Source: CAVWDI01 sp046259385
GTDB taxonomy: Bacteria > Chloroflexota > Anaerolineae > Anaerolineales > UBA4823
Reading direction: 5' to 3'
DNA: 12,111 nucleotides
Assembly (NCBI GenBank): GCA_046259385.1
Contig: JBJYWI010000231.1
Location: forward strand, 1 to 12,111
Under the pieces are notes generated by a model, which was not told where the DNA came from, made no database searches, and worked only from the letters and a program-made list of their open reading frames with translations. The position numbers were made by a program, and so were the translations under genes. Below are positions 1-6,451 of the stretch, one piece after another; the first letter of the stretch is position 1; the number at the start of each line of letters is the position of its first letter.

Positions 1-40
1 TTGCTTCGGGGATCCTGCAAAGCAGGGCGAAGCGAAGCAA
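1..40. repeat. nested inverted repeat upstream of portal gene
   Basis: TTGCTTCG (1-8) pairs with CGAAGCAA (33-40), and inside it CCTGC (14-18) pairs with GCAGG (22-26) around an AAA loop. The right side (28-42) resembles 1574-1588 after the portal gene. The 12-mer at 30-41 is found inverted at 7072-7083. It belongs to the hairpin repeats that fill the spacers of the phage half; its left part may lie outside the window. Confidence 0.6.
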
Positions 41-81
41 TCTGAGCGGACATAAACTGAGCGAGGAATTGGATTATCCAA

Positions 82-1491
82 ATGAAACATAAAGATAACC
101 TGCGCGCACGGCTTGCCCGGCTGCTGCTGGGAGAGGGCGTTACCCAGCAGCTCAGCCAGGTCCAGGCACGGATCGATGATTCGGGCGGCTGGACTTCCAT
201 CACCGGACGGCAGCATGATTACGATCCGTCCCGGGTCCAGGAGCTGTATGCTGATTCACTTAAAGCATGGAGAAAGAACCCGATCGCCTGGAGGATTATC
301 GCGATCACTTCCAACTACGTGGTGGGTGACGAGATTGTAATCAGTTCGCCTAACCGCAACCTCAATAAATTTGTACACACTTTCTGGAACCATCCCAAGA
401 ATGTAATGGACAGAAGGTTGGAGGGTATGTGCGAGGAGTTATCCAGGTCCGGGGATTTGTTTGTCCTGCTGTTCCGGAATGAGCTTGACGGCATGAGTTA
501 TATCCGCTTCGTGACTAAAGACCGCATCCAGTCAATCGATACGGCTTCCAATGATTGGGAAACGGAGCTGGCTTATTACGAGATGCAGGAAACCGGCGAG
601 CCGAAGAAGTGGCTTTCATACAGCAACCCTGCTGCCGAAGGAGCGGACGCAGTCATGCTGCACTACGCAATCAATAAACCCATCGGCGCTTTGTTAGGCG
701 AAGGCGACCTAACCACCATGATCCCCTGGCTGCAAAGGTACAGCCGCATGTTGGAGGACCGTGTAAGGTTGAATTGGGCGGTCCGTGCTTTCCTGTGGGT
801 TGTAACAGTTCCCAGCAACAAGATCAAAGCCAAACTCGAGCAGTACAGGAACCCTCCGGAAGCCGGCAGTATTGTCGTCAAGGATGAATCGGAAAAGTGG
901 GAAGTCTTTACTCCCCTGCTGCGTGCCTCTGATGCCAGCTATGACCTTCGCGCGGTCCGCAATATGATCGACGCCGGCAGCGGCTACCCGCCCCACTGGC
1001 GCGGGGAAGCCGAACCCGCCAACCTGGCGACCGCTCGCGCCATGACTTCCCCCACCGAAAGACAGCTGATCCGGCGCCAGAAGTATTTTCACTACCTGCT
1101 GCAGGATATTCTCTACAAGGCTTATCAGAGAGCCGTGCAGGTTGGCCGGGCAAGAAAACTCAGCAGCGATGATTATGACGATTTATTCGTGGTGACTGCT
1201 TCCGATCTCAGCCGCTCCGATAATGAGAGTTTAGCCAAAGCAGCCAGGGACTTCACCCAGGCGATGTATTCCCTGAGCAACCAGCTGCACATCAACGAGC
1301 CCTTCAGCCGGCACCTGCTGAGGCTCGCTTTCAAGTTCGCCGGCGAGCCGATCTCAGAGGCTGAGATCGACCAGATCCTGGCTGCCCCCATCAACATTAT
1401 CCCCGGCTTGCCTCTCCCCTCCGAGATTGACGACCCCGATATTACAGAGCCGGAAGCGGACAGCGAAGTCCAGGAACCTGAGCTGCCTTAA
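82..1491 (+). CDS. phage portal protein
   Basis: Predicted portal: in tailed phages a ring of about twelve copies at one capsid vertex, through which DNA is packaged and ejected and to which the terminase and connector dock. The 469-residue length is typical. The N-terminal part has the portal-like run of a crossing tyrosine/tryptophan-rich segment (residues about 60-80, KAWRKNPIAWRIIAITSNYV), and residues about 299-332 carry a G-Y-P-P-H-W segment followed by a Thr/Ala-rich and Arg-rich helix (NLATARAMTSPTERQLIRRQ), the pattern of the portal stem and adjoining helices. The C-terminus is acidic and proline-rich. Position directly before protease and capsid supports the call. The ATG at 82 has only a weak Shine-Dalgarno (GAGG near 63-66), so the start is less certain than the frame. 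The large terminase would be expected upstream, outside the window. I cannot assign a specific portal subfamily. Confidence 0.82.
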   Translation: MKHKDNLRARLARLLLGEGVTQQLSQVQARIDDSGGWTSITGRQHDYDPSRVQELYADSLKAWRKNPIAWRIIAITSNYVVGDEIVISSPNRNLNKFVHTFWNHPKNVMDRRLEGMCEELSRSGDLFVLLFRNELDGMSYIRFVTKDRIQSIDTASNDWETELAYYEMQETGEPKKWLSYSNPAAEGADAVMLHYAINKPIGALLGEGDLTTMIPWLQRYSRMLEDRVRLNWAVRAFLWVVTVPSNKIKAKLEQYRNPPEAGSIVVKDESEKWEVFTPLLRASDASYDLRAVRNMIDAGSGYPPHWRGEAEPANLATARAMTSPTERQLIRRQKYFHYLLQDILYKAYQRAVQVGRARKLSSDDYDDLFVVTASDLSRSDNESLAKAARDFTQAMYSLSNQLHINEPFSRHLLRLAFKFAGEPISEAEIDQILAAPINIIPGLPLPSEIDDPDITEPEADSEVQEPELP

Positions 1492-1516
1492 TTATGACGC
1501 CCTCACCCGTCATTCC

Positions 1517-1588
1517 GGTCGCAAAGCATCCCTGTGGATGGGGAGCGAATTTTAATCCCTGTTTTTTAGGGAGCGAAGTCGAACAATC
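1517..1588. repeat. two hairpin repeats in portal-protease spacer
   Basis: CATCC (1527-1531) and GGATG (1536-1540) form a perfect stem with a CTGT loop. CCCT (1557-1560) and AGGG (1568-1571) form another with a GTTTTTT loop, the same loop as in the 28-bp tandem units near 6950-7026. The following GCGAAG...CAATCT resembles 28-42. No T-run follows the stems, so these look like dispersed hairpin repeats rather than intrinsic terminators. Confidence 0.6.
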
Positions 1589-1602
1589 TTGAAGGAGTGT
1601 TT

Positions 1603-2129
1603 ATGCCTGTTGAAAGAATGAAACTACAGATTGGCGACATCCGCGATGATATCTCCATTGATGCCGACCGCACTCGCCTGTGGTGCCGCTTCGTGCGCGC
1701 CGGCAGAGTGAGAGCAGCCGGTAACCGCCAGAGCAAAATAACCATCGATGCTGCTGCGCTTTCAGCTGCAGCTGCAGCCGGCTTGTTCAATAACAAAGCC
1801 GTTTTCGTGGACCACGCCGGCTGGTTCGATTATCCCTCCCTTACTAAGCTCGCCGGCAGTACGTTTGGATCCATCTGGAATTCTGTTGAAGAGACAGTCG
1901 AGGGGGAAATCCAGCTGAATGATACCGAGACCGGCTCGCTGATCGCTGACCTGGTAAATGAAATGTTCCAGTATCCGGAGAAATCCCCCGATATTGGACT
2001 GTCGATAGTCTTCTACCCTGTCTGGGACAGGGAGGCTGAGGACGGTCTCTCTCATATCGTAGGCATTGACCACGTAGAGAGTGTTGATTTTGTGTTCGAA
2101 CCCGCCGCGGATGGCAGGGTGCTGCAGGC
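1603..2129 (+). CDS. phage head maturation protease (runs into assembly gap)
   Basis: Predicted serine protease of the herpesvirus/HK97 prohead type, which cuts scaffold and capsid N-termini during head maturation. Visible candidates for the active site are His71 (in F-V-D-H-A-G-W), Ser134 (in D-I-G-L-S-I-V-F) and an acidic Glu159 (in H-V-E-S-V-D-F). The spacing is close to HK97-type proteases, where His is near 65 and Ser near 114, and the final V-E-S-V-D-F-V-F-E-P-A resembles the segment that closes such domains. The start is the ATG at 1603, six bases after a strong GAAGGAG (1591-1597); a GTG at 1597 overlaps that site and is unlikely. The reading frame is open at the gap. Closing the gap at the 49-bp flanking duplication continues it in frame into the capsid ORF, so there is probably no separate protease stop codon. 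Family is inferred from motifs, context and length. Confidence 0.72.
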
Positions 2130-2278
2130 NNNNNNNNNNNNNNNNNNNNNNNNNNNNNNNNNNNNNNNNNNNNNNNNNNNNNNNNNNNNNNNNNNNNNNN
2201 NNNNNNNNNNNNNNNNNNNNNNNNNNNNNGTGTTGATTTTGTGTTCGAACCCGCCGCGGATGGCAGGGTGCTGCAGGC
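2081..2278. other. assembly gap flanked by identical 49-bp ends
   Basis: A run of exactly 100 N (2130-2229) separates two identical 49-bp sequences, 2081-2129 and 2230-2278. The second copy continues the same reading frame into the capsid gene. The likely explanation is two overlapping contig ends scaffolded with a fixed-size gap, so the true sequence would have one copy and no gap. A real 49-bp direct repeat with unknown DNA between is possible but less likely. Confidence 0.8.
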
Positions 2279-2319
2279 ATTGTCATCTTTCGCGGTTAAT
2301 TGTGTTGGTCCCGTAAATA

Positions 2320-2339
2320 ACAAAGGAGTAAATAAGATG
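2320..2339 (+). promoter_or_regulatory. internal Shine-Dalgarno and start for capsid
   Basis: AAAGGAG (2320-2326) lies 10 bases before the ATG at 2337. The A-A-(A)GGAG-TAAAT arrangement is close to the one before the next gene (AAGGAG at 3965-3970, ATG 3979), so it looks like a genuine initiation site even though the surrounding frame is open on both sides. Confidence 0.65.
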
Positions 2340-3788
2340 CCTGATAAGAAACTTGTCCTGAATGAAATGAAGGATCTAACCCCTCAAGAAGAAGAAATTA
2401 TTGAACCGCCGGCCGGTACGTCCCTTGGGGCTCAATCTGCAGCCGCAGATACCGTATCTCAGGTAGATCAGTGGGTGCTTGCTGCCCGTGAGGCTGCAAT
2501 CGTCCAGATGATTGAAGCTTCTGGCTTGCCCGAAGCTTCCCGGATCCGCTTGATGAGCTTGCATTACGATACCCCTGCCGATGTTACTAAGCAGATTGCC
2601 GCTGAGCGCGGCTATCTCGCTCAGCTGCAGGAAGATAGCGTCGTCCAGATCGGCGGCGCGCCTCCCCGCTCGCCGGCGATCTCCGGTATGCTGTCCAGCC
2701 TGGACCGCATCGAGCAGGCTGCAGAAGCCCTGCTCGCCGGCGTAAGACCGCCGGACGGTATCCCTCCGCTGACTGGTATTCGAGAGTTGTATCATTTGCT
2801 GTCCGGGGATTTCGAGTTGAATGGTGTATTTCAACCGGACCGGATCTCCCTTGCCAACGTCAATAGCTCCACAATGTCTAATCTGGTCGCGAATGTGCTT
2901 AACAAACGCGTGATCAACGAGTTCCAGACTTATCCCATGTGGTGGCTGCCTATCGTTAGCGAAGAGGACTTCGCTTCCCTGCAGGCTGTTCGCTGGATCA
3001 CATTAGGCGGTGTGGGTGAGCTTCCCACGGTCGCCGAAGGCGCAGCTTATACGGAGCTTACCTGGGACGATACTTACGAGACCGCCTCCTTCACCAAAAA
3101 AGGCGGTTATCTCGGCTTGACAATCGAAGCCGTAGACAAGGATGACACCGGCAGGATCAGGGCTGCGCCGCGCGCCCTCGCCCAGGCTGCCTGGCTCACC
3201 CTCAGCAAGTCTGTTTCCAGTATCTTTACAAGCGCCTCCGGCGTAGGTCCGGACCTTGCAGATGGCACTGCTTTGTTTGACGGTACCAGGGGAAATCTCG
3301 GGACAACCGCCCTGAGCTGGTCAGAGTATGTTGTTGTAAGAACCGCCATGCGCAAGCAGACCGAAGTTCACAGCAGCGAGCGGCTTGGCGCCCTCACTGC
3401 CCCGCGTTATATCCTGGTCCCCCCGGACCTGGAAATAACCGCCCTCCAGATCCTCGCCAGTGAAGGGCAGCCTGGCACAGCGAATAACGATGTAAATGCT
3501 TTCGCCGAAGGTAATGAATTCTCAGCCAGGATGCTCGCTGCCCGCGATCGCGTGATCGTGGTCGACTTGTGGACCGATACAAATAACTGGGCTGCTGTTG
3601 CGGACCCCCGCCTCTATCCCACAATCGGCATTGGTTACCGCTACGGCAGAGTGCCTGAGATATTCTCGGTCGCTTCCCCCACTGCCGGCTTGATGTTTAC
3701 GAATGACACCATGCCGATTAAAGTTCGCTTCTTCTTCGCCGTAGGTCCGATGGACTATCGCGGCATGTATAAGGAAAACGTAGCATAG
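2337..3788 (+). CDS. major capsid protein with N-terminal scaffold-like region
   Basis: Predicted HK97-fold major head subunit, 483 residues from the ATG at 2337, which has AAAGGAG at 2320-2326. Residues about 20-140 are acidic, Ala/Glu/Leu-rich and probably helical, including a stretch with G-L-P-E-A-S-R-I-R-L and A-A-E-R-G-Y-L. Such stretches commonly follow the protease domain and act as scaffold or delta domain. The capsid proper begins near the segment G-I-R-E-L-Y-H-L-L-S-G-D. A later segment, A-L-F-D-G-T-R-G-N-L-G followed by P-R-Y-I-L-V-P-P-D-L-E, is the pattern I associate with gpT-like head subunits. The frame stays open upstream to the gap and, if the gap is false, joins the protease, making the ATG Met196 of a 678-residue chain. 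Residues 7-15 (L-V-L-N-E-M-K-D-L) are encoded by a 23-bp dispersed repeat also found at 7112-7134. Confidence 0.85.
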   Translation: MPDKKLVLNEMKDLTPQEEEIIEPPAGTSLGAQSAAADTVSQVDQWVLAAREAAIVQMIEASGLPEASRIRLMSLHYDTPADVTKQIAAERGYLAQLQEDSVVQIGGAPPRSPAISGMLSSLDRIEQAAEALLAGVRPPDGIPPLTGIRELYHLLSGDFELNGVFQPDRISLANVNSSTMSNLVANVLNKRVINEFQTYPMWWLPIVSEEDFASLQAVRWITLGGVGELPTVAEGAAYTELTWDDTYETASFTKKGGYLGLTIEAVDKDDTGRIRAAPRALAQAAWLTLSKSVSSIFTSASGVGPDLADGTALFDGTRGNLGTTALSWSEYVVVRTAMRKQTEVHSSERLGALTAPRYILVPPDLEITALQILASEGQPGTANNDVNAFAEGNEFSARMLAARDRVIVVDLWTDTNNWAAVADPRLYPTIGIGYRYGRVPEIFSVASPTAGLMFTNDTMPIKVRFFFAVGPMDYRGMYKENVA

Positions 3789-3819
3789 CGAAGTCCAGGC
3801 GTCTCACAGGACGTCGCGT

Positions 3820-3891
3820 AGTGAAATGGAGCATCCCGCTCGCGAAGTGTCCCTGTGAGAGCAGTGTCCGCAGGACACAGAGACGGGATCG
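3820..3891. repeat. 72-bp dispersed hairpin repeat, copy A
   Basis: It matches 6012-6083 with only 5 differences in 72 positions by eye (about 93% identity). It contains a perfect GTGTCC-GCA-GGACAC hairpin (3864-3878) and outer ATCCCG/CGGGAT arms (3833-3838 and 3884-3889). It lies in the 190-bp spacer after the capsid gene. A further weaker member, TCCC/GGGA, is at 3924-3940. Confidence 0.85.
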
Positions 3892-3978
3892 AATCCATGG
3901 CATGTCACCCTGATCGCGCAGCATCCCGAGGAACGAGGGAGCTTTCAGCGAAGAGTCTATAAATAAGGAGTAAATCTA

Positions 3979-4338
3979 ATGCAGAGAGTTTTTACAATCC
4001 CATTTATGATCGACGGCGCTTTATCCGCTAACCATACTTTTACCTTCAAAGCCCCTTTTGATATGACATTGATCCATGTATCGATGTCAAATTCAAGCGC
4101 CAATGCCGGCACTCTGGATATCGGTCTCTCAACTGATGCCGACGGTTGGAAAGATGGAGCCGCCTTCGGTGTCTCCGGCGCCTGTACGGAGCTTGCAGCT
4201 TTCACTGATTTTGACGGCGCTGTTGCTGACAGCCAGTTCCCTACCGCGGATGACGGTGACGTAATTCACGTAACTATCAAGGATCATGCCAGCCATATGG
4301 CTGATCCATGCGTTGTACTCACTTTTGTCGAGGGGTAG
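3979..4338 (+). CDS. small beta-rich phage protein, possible capsid decoration protein
   Basis: 119 residues starting at an ATG with AAGGAG at 3965-3970. I do not recognise a named family. The sequence has no signal peptide or membrane segment. It has alternating hydrophobic and polar residues and many Gly, Asp, Thr and Ser, as expected of a beta-sandwich: an N-terminal aromatic strand (R-V-F-T-I-P-F-M-I-D-G), then F-T-F-K-A-P-F-D-M-T-L-I-H-V-S, and a final strand V-V-L-T-F-V-E-G. Its place just after the major capsid gene, the usual site of decoration or head-completion genes, is the only functional hint. An adjacent hairpin and terminator-like structure (4339-4400) suggests the capsid transcript may end after it. 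Confidence 0.6.
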   Translation: MQRVFTIPFMIDGALSANHTFTFKAPFDMTLIHVSMSNSSANAGTLDIGLSTDADGWKDGAAFGVSGACTELAAFTDFDGAVADSQFPTADDGDVIHVTIKDHASHMADPCVVLTFVEG

Positions 4339-4400
4339 GTCAGGTTTCCCAACCTGACGCATTGCCTGGACCGGAAGGTTCGCCCGCCTTCTGTTTTTTT
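4339..4400 (+). terminator. hairpin at stop codon plus terminator-like hairpin with T7
   Basis: GTCAGGTT (4339-4346) and AACCTGAC (4351-4358) form a perfect 8-bp stem with a TCCC loop, starting right after the TAG of the 119-residue gene. Downstream, GAAGG (4374-4378) and CCTTC (4387-4391) form a weaker stem followed by TG and seven T (4394-4400), which fits an intrinsic terminator. Together they could end or attenuate the capsid transcript. Confidence 0.5.
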
Positions 4401-4424
4401 GGCAGCCAGCCAGGTTTATGGCTG

Positions 4425-4524
4425 TTGCGAAGCATCCCCGAAGTGTCGCACGACACGGAGCGGGACTTCCACTTCTCCTCCACTCCCCAGGGAGCCCCTT
4501 CCCTCCCAGGTGTACTCCCTGGGT
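4425..4524. repeat. hairpin repeats in spacer before the lipoprotein gene
   Basis: GCGAAGCATCCCC (from 4427) and GTGTC/GACAC (4443-4456) look like a shortened form of the 72-bp repeat. Further on, CCCAGGGAG (4486-4494) and CTCCCTGGG (4515-4523) are a perfect 9-bp inverted repeat with a 20-base pyrimidine-rich loop. The rest of this 293-bp spacer (4339-4631) has no coding potential I would defend and no clear promoter. Confidence 0.6.
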
Positions 4525-4631
4525 GAGTTGGATCAAATGATTCTTTTGTTTTTATTCCTGGTCGCTGAATGTTTGCTGCAGTATAGCCTTACTTGTGAGT
4601 TGATCAGGTGTAGTGGTAAAGGAGTTTATCT

Positions 4632-5099
4632 ATGACTACCCGTGAAAAGAAATTCCTCTTTACAATCTTTTTCCTTCTGGTGACCTGCGTTATTTTGATC
4701 TCCTGCGCTGCTGGAGATACAAACTTTACAAACCTGGTCGCAGAAGATGTTACCGTCAGTGACGATCTCGCTGTTTCCGGAAATACCGATATTGCCGGAA
4801 CGCTCCAGTACGGCGCCAATGATCTCTATCCTGTCGGATATGCCAGTTCAGGGCAGCAGGTCGTTTATGGCACTGATGTAATCACAGGAACTGCTACCGC
4901 TTCCCACGGTCTTACGACCGTTACACTTTGTATGTGTACTCTCGGGAAGGATCCTGATGATGACGCCGGCGATGCTGCTATGTGTACCACCGCGGTCTCA
5001 TCGAATGTCTGCACTTTGAAAACCTGGCAGGATGATTTTGTAACCGCTGCCACCGAAGCGGACGTCCCTGTTCATTGGGTGGTGATCGGAGCGCCCTAG
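4632..5099 (+). CDS. putative phage lipoprotein with fibre-like repeats
   Basis: 155 residues; AAAGGAG at 4618-4624 fixes the ATG at 4632. The N-terminus has basic residues (T-T-R-E-K-K), then a hydrophobic stretch and a lipobox L-I-S-C at residues 22-25, so it is predicted to be exported and lipid-anchored at Cys25. Next comes a repetitive segment (T-N-L-V-A-E-D-V-T-V-S-D-D-L-A-V-S-G-N-T) typical of trimeric beta-stranded phage fibres. The C-terminal part contains four cysteines within about 30 residues (T-L-C-M-C-T, A-M-C-T, N-V-C-T-L) around a D-P-D-D-D-A-G-D acidic patch, plausible disulfide or metal sites after export. I know no named family. A lipoprotein signal in a structural cluster is unusual; candidates include a superinfection-exclusion or attachment protein, but the function is not shown. 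Confidence 0.65.
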   Translation: MTTREKKFLFTIFFLLVTCVILISCAAGDTNFTNLVAEDVTVSDDLAVSGNTDIAGTLQYGANDLYPVGYASSGQQVVYGTDVITGTATASHGLTTVTLCMCTLGKDPDDDAGDAAMCTTAVSSNVCTLKTWQDDFVTAATEADVPVHWVVIGAP

Positions 5100-5154
5100 T
5101 GGTGCGATGCAGCTTGCAGCTGCGTTGCACCTTTCCAATCCAAAGGAGGTAGCT

Positions 5155-5658
5155 GTGAAATTGAAATTAATTCTTATATTCTTCCCGGCTTTGCTGTTAG
5201 TATCTGCTCGCGGAGCATCCCCTTTAGGGGGTAAAGGCATGCGGGAGGTCCCCTTCACCGTGATCAATAAGTCCGGTCAGGCTGTCAACGTCGAGCTCTG
5301 GCGTTATGAGGATGAATACCCTTCAAAGTTCTATGCTTTCCGGCTGGAGCCGGGAACCCGCGCCCATCCTAAGTCCGGAACTTGGGAAGTCTGGAAAGGC
5401 GATTACACCATGATCGTTTACGGCGAGGACATGACCGAGTGTTTACTGCCTATTGACGATCTTGATCTTAAGCCAGGTGTTGATATCACAATCAAGGGCA
5501 GGTATCGCCTTGTCATTACCCCGTGCCGTGAAGTATTCCGCAACCAGGGTGAGCCAGGTCAGCTGAAATATAACTGGCTTGATTCTTATGTCGCGGATCC
5601 TAACGATGGATCAGCAATAGATGGCTGGTATTCTAATTGGTGGATGTATCTGAAATAA
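5155..5658 (+). CDS. exported small protein of unknown function
   Basis: 167 residues from the GTG at 5155, chosen because AAAGGAGGT (5142-5150) lies just before it; an ATG at 5107 in the same frame has no such site. Residues 1-19 form a signal peptide (K-L-K-L then a hydrophobic run ending V-S-A) with cleavage likely after Ala19. The mature part looks like a beta-sandwich domain (F-T-V-I-N-K-S-G-Q-A-V-N-V-E-L-W, then F-Y-A-F-R-L-E-P-G-T-R-A) rich in Tyr and Trp, with a C-terminal W-Y-S-N-W-W-M-Y-L-K. Codons at the signal-peptide junction (5206-5230) are made of the dispersed repeat GCTCGCGGAGCATCCC plus a CCCC-TTTA-GGGG hairpin, so an ATG at 5239 could be the ancestral start of a cytoplasmic version. 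No family recognised. Confidence 0.6.
   Translation: MKLKLILIFFPALLLVSARGASPLGGKGMREVPFTVINKSGQAVNVELWRYEDEYPSKFYAFRLEPGTRAHPKSGTWEVWKGDYTMIVYGEDMTECLLPIDDLDLKPGVDITIKGRYRLVITPCREVFRNQGEPGQLKYNWLDSYVADPNDGSAIDGWYSNWWMYLK
5206..5230. repeat. dispersed hairpin repeat inside coding sequence
   Basis: GCTCGCGGAGCATCCC (5206-5221) differs by one base from GCTCGCGAAGCATCCC at 6030-6045 and 8190-8205. CCCC (5219-5222), TTTA and GGGG (5227-5230) form a hairpin. It lies over the junction between signal peptide and mature domain. Confidence 0.6.
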
Positions 5659-5691
5659 TAAGCCGCTTGTCTGGACAGGGCTTAGCTCGCC

Positions 5692-6003
5692 ATGCCTGTA
5701 ATCTCTCTCCCCTCCCCTGGTAGTCTTTTTCTTACCATTGTCGACGTTACAACCGATTGGACGGACGACGAGAATGCTGTCGCCGATATTGAAGAATCAA
5801 CCGGCTGGGATCTTTCTTCTCCGGAGCATGATACCTATATCTATTTATGGGAAGGCGAGTTCGATCCGGATGATTTTTCAATCCTTCAAATTCTTGCGAA
5901 TGGCCAGTCAGATTGGGAAGACATAGATGGTAATGATTGTGATTTTGTCAGCCCCCCTGTCTCCGAGCTCGCTTATATTCTGTCTATTCAGGTAATCGCG
6001 TAA
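5692..6003 (+). CDS. DPDD-motif small phage protein, paralog 1
   Basis: 103 residues, starting at ATG 5692 (the Shine-Dalgarno is weak, AGGG near 5677). No named family recognised and no signal peptide. It shares two blocks with the next two genes: W53-E-G followed by D58-P-D-D61, and about 20 residues later W75-E-D-I-D-G-N-D-C83. The predicted fold is beta-rich with many acidic residues. The first 20 residues are hydrophobic but have no basic start, so I do not call a signal. Position between head genes and endolysin suggests a virion or tail-tip component, but this is inference. A weak hairpin, TAAGCC/GGCTTA (5659-5684), separates it from the previous gene. Confidence 0.6.
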   Translation: MPVISLPSPGSLFLTIVDVTTDWTDDENAVADIEESTGWDLSSPEHDTYIYLWEGEFDPDDFSILQILANGQSDWEDIDGNDCDFVSPPVSELAYILSIQVIA

Positions 6004-6011
6004 TGAAACGA

Positions 6012-6083
6012 AGTGAAATGGAGCATCCTGCTCGCGAAGCATCCCTGTGGGAGCAGTGTCCGCAGGACACGGAGACGGGATCG
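6012..6083. repeat. 72-bp dispersed hairpin repeat, copy B
   Basis: About 93% identical to 3820-3891. Here CTGCTC (6028-6033) and GAGCAG (6051-6056) pair perfectly, and GTGTCC-GCA-GGACAC (6057-6071) forms a second hairpin. It ends 8 bases before the start codon of the next gene, so it is likely transcribed as its leader. Confidence 0.85.
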
Positions 6084-6091
6084 CAGAAATC

Positions 6092-6409
6092 ATGACCGAA
6101 GACCGTATTATCTCAAGTGCGAATGATCTCTACTGGACCAGGATAACCGCTGTCCTGGATTGGTCTGAATTTTATGATGAAGCTGCCATCTGTGCAGCCA
6201 CCGGCTTCCCTACTGGCACGCGCGGTCACCATATTTATTGTTCTTTCTGGCAGGGTTCAGCTGATCCTGACGATGTTTGTTCCGTTAAGCTTGCTAGTGA
6301 TGGTGGAATATCCTATGCCGATTTCGACGATGCTGAATGTGAGTTCGGCTCTGGTCCGGATACTGGCGGTTATGTCTATCTTACTGGCTGTTTTGTGAAG
6401 GCTGCCTGA
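6092..6409 (+). CDS. DPDD-motif small phage protein, paralog 2
   Basis: 105 residues from ATG 6092. An upstream in-frame GTG at 6047 would translate repeat sequence, so the ATG after the repeat is preferred. The shared motif is W53-Q-G then D58-P-D-D61 at exactly the same residue numbers as paralog 1, followed by Y75-A-D-F-D-D-A-E-C83. It has additional cysteines (Cys34, Cys50, Cys63, Cys83, Cys100). Alignment of W, DPDD and the W/Y-x-D-x-D block is convincing by eye, although overall identity is low. Function unknown; probably a small virion protein. Confidence 0.62.
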   Translation: MTEDRIISSANDLYWTRITAVLDWSEFYDEAAICAATGFPTGTRGHHIYCSFWQGSADPDDVCSVKLASDGGISYADFDDAECEFGSGPDTGGYVYLTGCFVKAA

Positions 6410-6412
6410 AAT

Positions 6413-6450
6413 TTTTATGGACCATAAAATTTTAATCTTTGGACCGTAAA
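6413..6450. promoter_or_regulatory. palindrome and 22-bp-spaced direct repeat before paralog 3
   Basis: TTTTATGG-A-CCATAAAA (6413-6429) is a 17-bp palindrome. TGGACCATAAA (6418-6428) and TGGACCGTAAA (6440-6450) are direct copies differing at one base, with starts 22 bp apart. The second copy ends one base before ATG 6452, which has no visible Shine-Dalgarno. It could be an operator or a transcript hairpin; the role is not shown. Confidence 0.4.
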
Positions 6451-6451
6451 T

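Noticed and set aside
1597..1602. GTG at 1597 as start of the protease
   Set aside because: It overlaps the GAAGGAG site that serves the ATG at 1603.
2081..2278. 49-bp direct repeat as a phage attachment site or transposon duplication
   Set aside because: It sits exactly at the edges of a 100-N gap inside a continuous reading frame; contig overlap explains it better.
6047..6091. Upstream GTG start for paralog 2
   Set aside because: The extra codons lie in the 72-bp repeat, and the other two paralogs align from the ATG at 6092.
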